DNA from: Bacillota bacterium
GTDB taxonomy: Bacteria > Bacillota > Clostridia > Peptostreptococcales > Natronincolaceae
NCBI GenBank assembly: GCA_023387935.1
Contig: JAEWHG010000219.1
Span: 1-17,519, forward strand
Reading direction: 5' to 3'
DNA: 17,519 nucleotides
Under the pieces are notes generated by a model. The model worked only from the letters and a program-made list of their open reading frames with translations. It made no database searches and was not told the origin of the DNA. Below, one piece after another: positions 13,827 to 17,519 of the stretch (positions are counted from its first letter, which is position 1; each line of letters opens with the position of its first letter). A program made the translations under genes and the position numbers.

Positions 13827-14690
13827 CTATTCTTCCCATCTTCCATATATTCCACACGGAAGCACAATTTCCTTTCCAGATACAGGAATACCAACCTCTC
13901 CACATGAGATTTTACCATCATATTTTTTTCCTACTGTAGATTGTAATATATTGCCTAGTACATATGGTGAAAATCCAGCTGTATATGAGTTGATTAAGAA
14001 AAATAGTGGATTTGGTGAAAGTACATCCATACATTCTTCTACGAAACTATATAATGAATCTTCTATTTTCCAAACCTCTTTATTAGGCCCTCTACCATAA
14101 GAAGGTGGGTCCATAATGATTGCATCGTAGGTTTTTCCTCTTCTTTTTTCCCTTTGAACAAACTTCATTACATCATCTACAATAAATCTAACCGGTTTAT
14201 CAGCAAGTCCTGATAGTGCAATATTTTCCTTTGCCCAAGTAACCATTCCCTTAGATGCATCCACATGGCATACTTCAGCACCAGCATAGGCAGAAGCAAC
14301 TGTTGCTCCTCCAGTATAAGCAAACATGTTTAAAACCTTTATAGGTCTTCCAGCAGATTCAATCTTTTCCATCATCCACTTCCAGTTTACTGCCTGCTCT
14401 GGAAAAAGACCTGTATGTTTAAATCCTGTTGGTTCTATGTAAAATGAAAGAGGGCCAAAAGACACAGTCCATCTTTCTGGCAGTTTTTTATTATACTGCC
14501 ACTCTCCGCCACCTTTACTACTTCTATGGTAATGAGCATCTACATTTTTCCATTCTTTACTAGATTTTTGAGCAGACCAAATAACCTGTGGATCCGGTCT
14601 TCTTAAAGTGTACTGCCCCCACCTTTCTAATTTTTCGCCATCTGCTGTATCTATAAGCTCATAATCTTTCCATTCATCAGCTAATAACAT
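13827..14690 (-). CDS. Class I SAM-dependent methyltransferase, RlmI-like (probable rRNA methyltransferase)
   Basis: A 287-residue methyltransferase. VLNMFAYTGGATVASAYAGA from about 119 is the SAM-binding motif I, HVDASKGMVTWAKENI the following acidic strand, and DAIIMDPPSYGRG (189-201) the catalytic DPPSY motif seen in RlmI/RlmK-type rRNA and related N- or C-methyltransferases. The N-terminal part (LERWGQYTLRRPDPQVIW) is characteristic of this Firmicutes group. I chose ATG 14688-14690 because AGGAGTG lies 6-7 bases before it; the longer frame to 14729 adds 13 residues without a ribosome binding site. It is the first gene of a two-gene unit with the pseudouridine synthase, consistent with RNA modification, but the substrate is inferred. 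Confidence 0.9.
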   Translation of the reverse strand: MLLADEWKDYELIDTADGEKLERWGQYTLRRPDPQVIWSAQKSSKEWKNVDAHYHRSSKGGGEWQYNKKLPERWTVSFGPLSFYIEPTGFKHTGLFPEQAVNWKWMMEKIESAGRPIKVLNMFAYTGGATVASAYAGAEVCHVDASKGMVTWAKENIALSGLADKPVRFIVDDVMKFVQREKRRGKTYDAIIMDPPSYGRGPNKEVWKIEDSLYSFVEECMDVLSPNPLFFLINSYTAGFSPYVLGNILQSTVGKKYDGKISCGEVGIPVSGKEIVLPCGIYGRWEE

Positions 14691-14736
14691 ATATATCACT
14701 CCTGTTCTTATTCTCTTTAATATAATCATATTATTG

Positions 14737-14751
14737 TAACAAAGTTTTCTA
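14737..14751. repeat. 15-bp direct repeat, copy 1 (with 14848-14862)
   Basis: TAACAAAGTTTTCTA occurs here and again at 14848-14862. Read on the minus strand each copy leads into TGTTAYAAT, which looks like an extended -10 box upstream of the methyltransferase. Confidence 0.6.
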
Positions 14752-14838
14752 AAGATACCTTAAATGCAAACTTTGCTGAAATTCATGCGTAAATTACAAA
14801 AACCATATTATAATATAACTTAGATTTATACAATTTAC

Positions 14839-14874
14839 TATTCATTATAACAAAGTTTTCTATTCATTATAACA
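14839..14874. repeat. Short tandem repeat of a 22-bp unit
   Basis: TATTCATTATAACA occurs at 14839-14852 and 14861-14874, spaced by 8 bases. On the minus strand both contain TGTTATAAT, an extended -10 sequence, but neither has a good -35 box. The rest of 14691-14929 holds no gene. Confidence 0.6.
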
Positions 14875-14881
14875 GAATAAC

Positions 14882-14911
14882 AAAAACTCTGAAATAATTT
14901 CCAGAGTTTTT
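14882..14911 (-). terminator. Terminator of the acyltransferase operon
   Basis: AAAAACTCTG (14882-14891) and CAGAGTTTTT (14902-14911) form a perfect 10-bp stem ending in T residues on the minus strand, 18 bases after the DHHW gene stop. It could work in both directions. Confidence 0.8.
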
Positions 14912-14929
14912 CTAGTCATTTCTTACATT

Positions 14930-16057
14930 TTATAATTTTATCTTAGATATCGTAGTGTCCGATGTAAAATTAGATAAATTATATAAAACAAGTACAGTAT
15001 CTATATTATTCTCAGATATATATTCATTAATACTTAAATTATAGTATCTTGGATCAATAACATGTATGGTTTTATAATGGTTCGTTAGAAATGGTATCAT
15101 AGAATGAGCAAAAGAATCTTTAATAACCAAAAGCTCTTTATCACTACCTATGTCAGTAGTAATTGTCAGCAAAGCATGATTACCATCTAAAAACACTGTA
15201 TATTTATCCTTTTCTTCTAAACGACTGAACTCATATACAGAATCAGTTTGTCTTCCCTCATCTTTATAATCAACTATAACATTAGGAGCCTTCTTTGGTT
15301 TGAAAATCTCTATACTGTCTCCTATTTTTCTATCCTGTCTGGCCTTTGAATAATATGTTCCAAAAAAACTATTGCTCACAACTTCTATATTAAAATCATT
15401 TATAGAAAGAGGCTCAGTCCCCTCCATCTCTAAAAAGTTTTTATATCCGTAATATGCCCCTCTTGCAGTCCAGTGGTGATCCGTTTGGAAAAATACATAG
15501 TCTTCTTTATTTTCAAATAAAGAGTCATATACATTAACGAATTTTAAGCTATTTTGAGTTCTATCTTTAATATTATCCAGTAAATTCTTTTGAGAATAAA
15601 CGCTGGCATATTTCGGCAGTTTATCATTATAGATTGCTACAGAATTTGGAACAACCATCAAAAATACATCTTGAGCGCTATTATTAGCAAATTGAATAAT
15701 ACTGTCAATATTATTATTGATAATCTCTTCAGATGGCTTTTCAAATTTTTCTAATAAAAATCCATCTTTCCCAAAATATATTCCATTATTCTCTTTTTTA
15801 CCTATTCCTATTTCAATATTTGATTTTAAGCTAATCCAAAAATCTCTACCAAAAAACTGATCCGCCACATATTTTTCCATTTCATCATGCAATTTTCCCG
15901 AAACCAGAGCATTCCAGCTTATACTAGGCATTTGCTGCAAAATTCTATTTTCTAAATGTGAAAACTTACGACTTGGTAAAATTAAATTTAAAATTAGCCC
16001 TATATATATAATGCTACAAAACACTACAATAGTTATTTTATTTTTATTAATGTTCAT
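14930..16057 (-). CDS. DHHW family / AlgJ-like SGNH acyltransferase partner
   Basis: A 375-residue protein with an N-terminal membrane anchor (about 9-27, no cleavage site evident) and an extracellular domain. QTDHHWTARG at 191-200 is the DHHW motif, and KDSFAHS at 313-319 offers Ser315 as the likely nucleophile. Asp193 and His195 are candidate partners, as in AlgJ/AlgX/PatB-like enzymes. LENRILQQMPSIS near 35-47 and FFGRDFW are further family signs. Such proteins receive an acetyl group moved across the membrane by an MBOAT protein and transfer it to a surface polysaccharide. The MBOAT gene is directly upstream (20-base gap), which supports this role. Ribosome binding site AAGGGAG, 10 bases before ATG 16055-16057. 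The acceptor polymer is unknown. Confidence 0.9.
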   Translation of the reverse strand: MNINKNKITIVVFCSIIYIGLILNLILPSRKFSHLENRILQQMPSISWNALVSGKLHDEMEKYVADQFFGRDFWISLKSNIEIGIGKKENNGIYFGKDGFLLEKFEKPSEEIINNNIDSIIQFANNSAQDVFLMVVPNSVAIYNDKLPKYASVYSQKNLLDNIKDRTQNSLKFVNVYDSLFENKEDYVFFQTDHHWTARGAYYGYKNFLEMEGTEPLSINDFNIEVVSNSFFGTYYSKARQDRKIGDSIEIFKPKKAPNVIVDYKDEGRQTDSVYEFSRLEEKDKYTVFLDGNHALLTITTDIGSDKELLVIKDSFAHSMIPFLTNHYKTIHVIDPRYYNLSINEYISENNIDTVLVLYNLSNFTSDTTISKIKL

Positions 16058-16077
16058 TTCAACATTACTCCCTTCTA

Positions 16078-17484
16078 TTAAAATCTAAAATATAGAAAAG
16101 GGTTGTAGGTACTATCTACTAAATAAGCTATAGAAAAAATCATAATCAATAGTAAGCTTAAACTGAATAAAATAGTCTCTAATTTTTCATATTTTTTCTT
16201 CAACATACCTAAAACTGTTTTTAAAATAGGTGTAGAACAAAGAACAAGTAAAATTAAAACAAACCCATAACTTGTAAAATAATATAAAAACCGCTGATCA
16301 TATAAAGCCAAATCTTTAAAACCTAACATAATTTTAAAGTATTGTAGTCCACTACCGATATCTTCAAAACTAAAAAGCACCCATCCAAATAAAATTAATA
16401 CTAAAGCATAAATATGTCGAATAATAGGGTGTACCTGATCTAACATATTTAATATAAATCCTTTTTCAAGTCCTATAATAACACCAAAATATATTCCCCA
16501 TAATATAAAATTCCAGCTGGCGCCATGCCAAAATCCAGTTAAAAACCAAACGATACCTATATTTCTAAAAAGTTTTAATACACCCACTCTATTTCCACCT
16601 AATGGAATATAAACATAGTCTCTAAACCATGCACCTAATGATATATGCCATCTTCGCCAAAACTCTGTAATGCTTTGAGAAATATATGGATAATTAAAGT
16701 TTTCAAGAAAATCGAATCCAAACATTTTACCCAGTCCTATTGCCATATCTGAATAACCACTAAAATCAAAATATATTTGAAAGCTAAATGCTATAATACC
16801 TAACCACGCAGTAAACACTGTCATATCGCTCATTTGTAGCCCTTGAATTTCATCCCATAACATCCCAATATTATTCGCTAATAGTACTTTCTTTCCTAGC
16901 CCAATAACAAATCTCTCTATACCTTTAGTAAATTGTGTAGTGTTTTCCTTTCTATTGTCTAGCTGATCAGCAATTGTATTGTATTGAACAATTGGCCCAG
17001 CTATTAATTGTGGAAACAACGCTACATAAGCGCCAAATGAAATTATATTTTTTTGTACTGGCGACTTATTTAAATAGATGTCTATTGTATAGGACATGGT
17101 CTGAAAAGTATAAAAGGAAATACCGATTGGCAAAGGTAGATTAAAATAGTCAAAATTGGTATTCAAAACAATATTAATATTTTGAATAAAAAAGTCTGCA
17201 TATTTGAAAAAGCATAATAGACTTAAATTAATAATGATTGATGATAACAATATCAGTTTTGCTTTTAGCCTATGATCTCTATACCTTTCAATGAGAATAC
17301 CGTGTGTATAGTCCACAACAGTGGAAAAAATCATAATTGTTATATAAATAGGCTCTCCCCACCCATAAAAAATAAGACTTGCTATAAACAATACAGTATT
17401 TTTAAATTTCCTAGGCACTATATAATAAATCAAGAGTATAGTTGGTAGAAAATAAAACAAAAAAAATATACTGCTAAACACCAT
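16078..17484 (-). CDS. AlgI-like MBOAT O-acyltransferase
   Basis: A 468-residue multi-pass membrane protein of the MBOAT family, AlgI/PatA branch. The start MVFSSIFFLFYFLP is typical of AlgI proteins. PQLIAGPIVQY lies near 157-168, FWRRWHISLGAWFRDYVYIP with an invariant-type histidine near 280, and TGFWHGASWNFILWG with the catalytic His320. It moves acetyl groups from cytoplasmic acetyl-CoA to the outside, where the DHHW protein encoded just after it finishes the transfer. I chose ATG 17482-17484 with AAAGGA nine bases upstream; ATG 17491-17493 directly abuts that site and is unlikely. The promoter lies outside the window or in the last 35 bases, where I see nothing clear. Full family length, no damage. 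Confidence 0.93.
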   Translation of the reverse strand: MVFSSIFFLFYFLPTILLIYYIVPRKFKNTVLFIASLIFYGWGEPIYITIMIFSTVVDYTHGILIERYRDHRLKAKLILLSSIIINLSLLCFFKYADFFIQNINIVLNTNFDYFNLPLPIGISFYTFQTMSYTIDIYLNKSPVQKNIISFGAYVALFPQLIAGPIVQYNTIADQLDNRKENTTQFTKGIERFVIGLGKKVLLANNIGMLWDEIQGLQMSDMTVFTAWLGIIAFSFQIYFDFSGYSDMAIGLGKMFGFDFLENFNYPYISQSITEFWRRWHISLGAWFRDYVYIPLGGNRVGVLKLFRNIGIVWFLTGFWHGASWNFILWGIYFGVIIGLEKGFILNMLDQVHPIIRHIYALVLILFGWVLFSFEDIGSGLQYFKIMLGFKDLALYDQRFLYYFTSYGFVLILLVLCSTPILKTVLGMLKKKYEKLETILFSLSLLLIMIFSIAYLVDSTYNPFLYFRF

Positions 17485-17519
17485 ATTTATCATTCCTTTT
17501 GTTTCTATATTTTGTGTTG

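Noticed and set aside
1..17519. CRISPR arrays, rRNA or tRNA genes, prophage or transposase genes
   Set aside because: None of the expected repeats, conserved RNA sequences or protein motifs were found on either strand.

Overview
The window is AT-rich with strong AGGAGG-type ribosome binding sites and tightly packed genes, nearly all on the minus strand. The gene families (TerD/TelA/YceG stress cluster, HelD, iron-dependent butanol-type alcohol dehydrogenase, AlgI/DHHW acyltransferase pair) point to a low-GC Gram-positive anaerobe of the Clostridia, perhaps Alkaliphilus-like; the genus is inference only.

Region 1 (1-7894) is a tellurite/stress-response (Ter) cluster on the minus strand. In transcription order it holds yceG, telA, a TerD protein, an AIM24-family protein, two more TerD proteins, tandem terminators, then a CitE-like HpcH/HpaI aldolase and a phosphoribosyltransferase that runs off the left edge. 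The layout resembles the Bacillus yceCDEFGH operon without TerC (none is seen here), joined to the enzyme module that comparative genomics has proposed to make a nucleoside-like metabolite in Ter systems. Consensus-like sigma-A promoters lie before yceG and between telA and the first terD.

Region 2 (about 7950-8764) is transcribed divergently from yceG on the plus strand. It holds a 29-codon ORF, a chain of four hairpins (two sharing the same GCCATAGGT stem), an 11-codon ORF, and an unrecognised 89-codon ORF with two good start sites. All the ORFs have strong Shine-Dalgarno sequences. It ends in a 20-bp hairpin and is the least explained part of the window.

Region 3 (8771-12870), minus strand: a 59-residue winged-helix-like protein, an iron-containing alcohol dehydrogenase, and HelD, the RNA polymerase recycling factor. 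The helD upstream region carries two palindromes and, facing the other way, a promoter and a roughly 175-nt candidate small RNA ending in a very strong terminator.

Region 4 (13048-14690), minus strand: a SAM methyltransferase (RlmI-like) followed 12 nt later by an RluA-family pseudouridine synthase, probably an RNA-modification operon.

Region 5 (14882-17484), minus strand: an AlgI-like MBOAT acyltransferase and a DHHW/AlgJ-like partner, a two-gene cell-surface polysaccharide O-acetylation unit with its own terminator.

A 78-79 bp element occurs twice (6036-6113 and 13048-13126), each time starting at the stop codon of a minus-strand gene and able to fold into a related hairpin. It is the best candidate for an undescribed repeated RNA or DNA element here.
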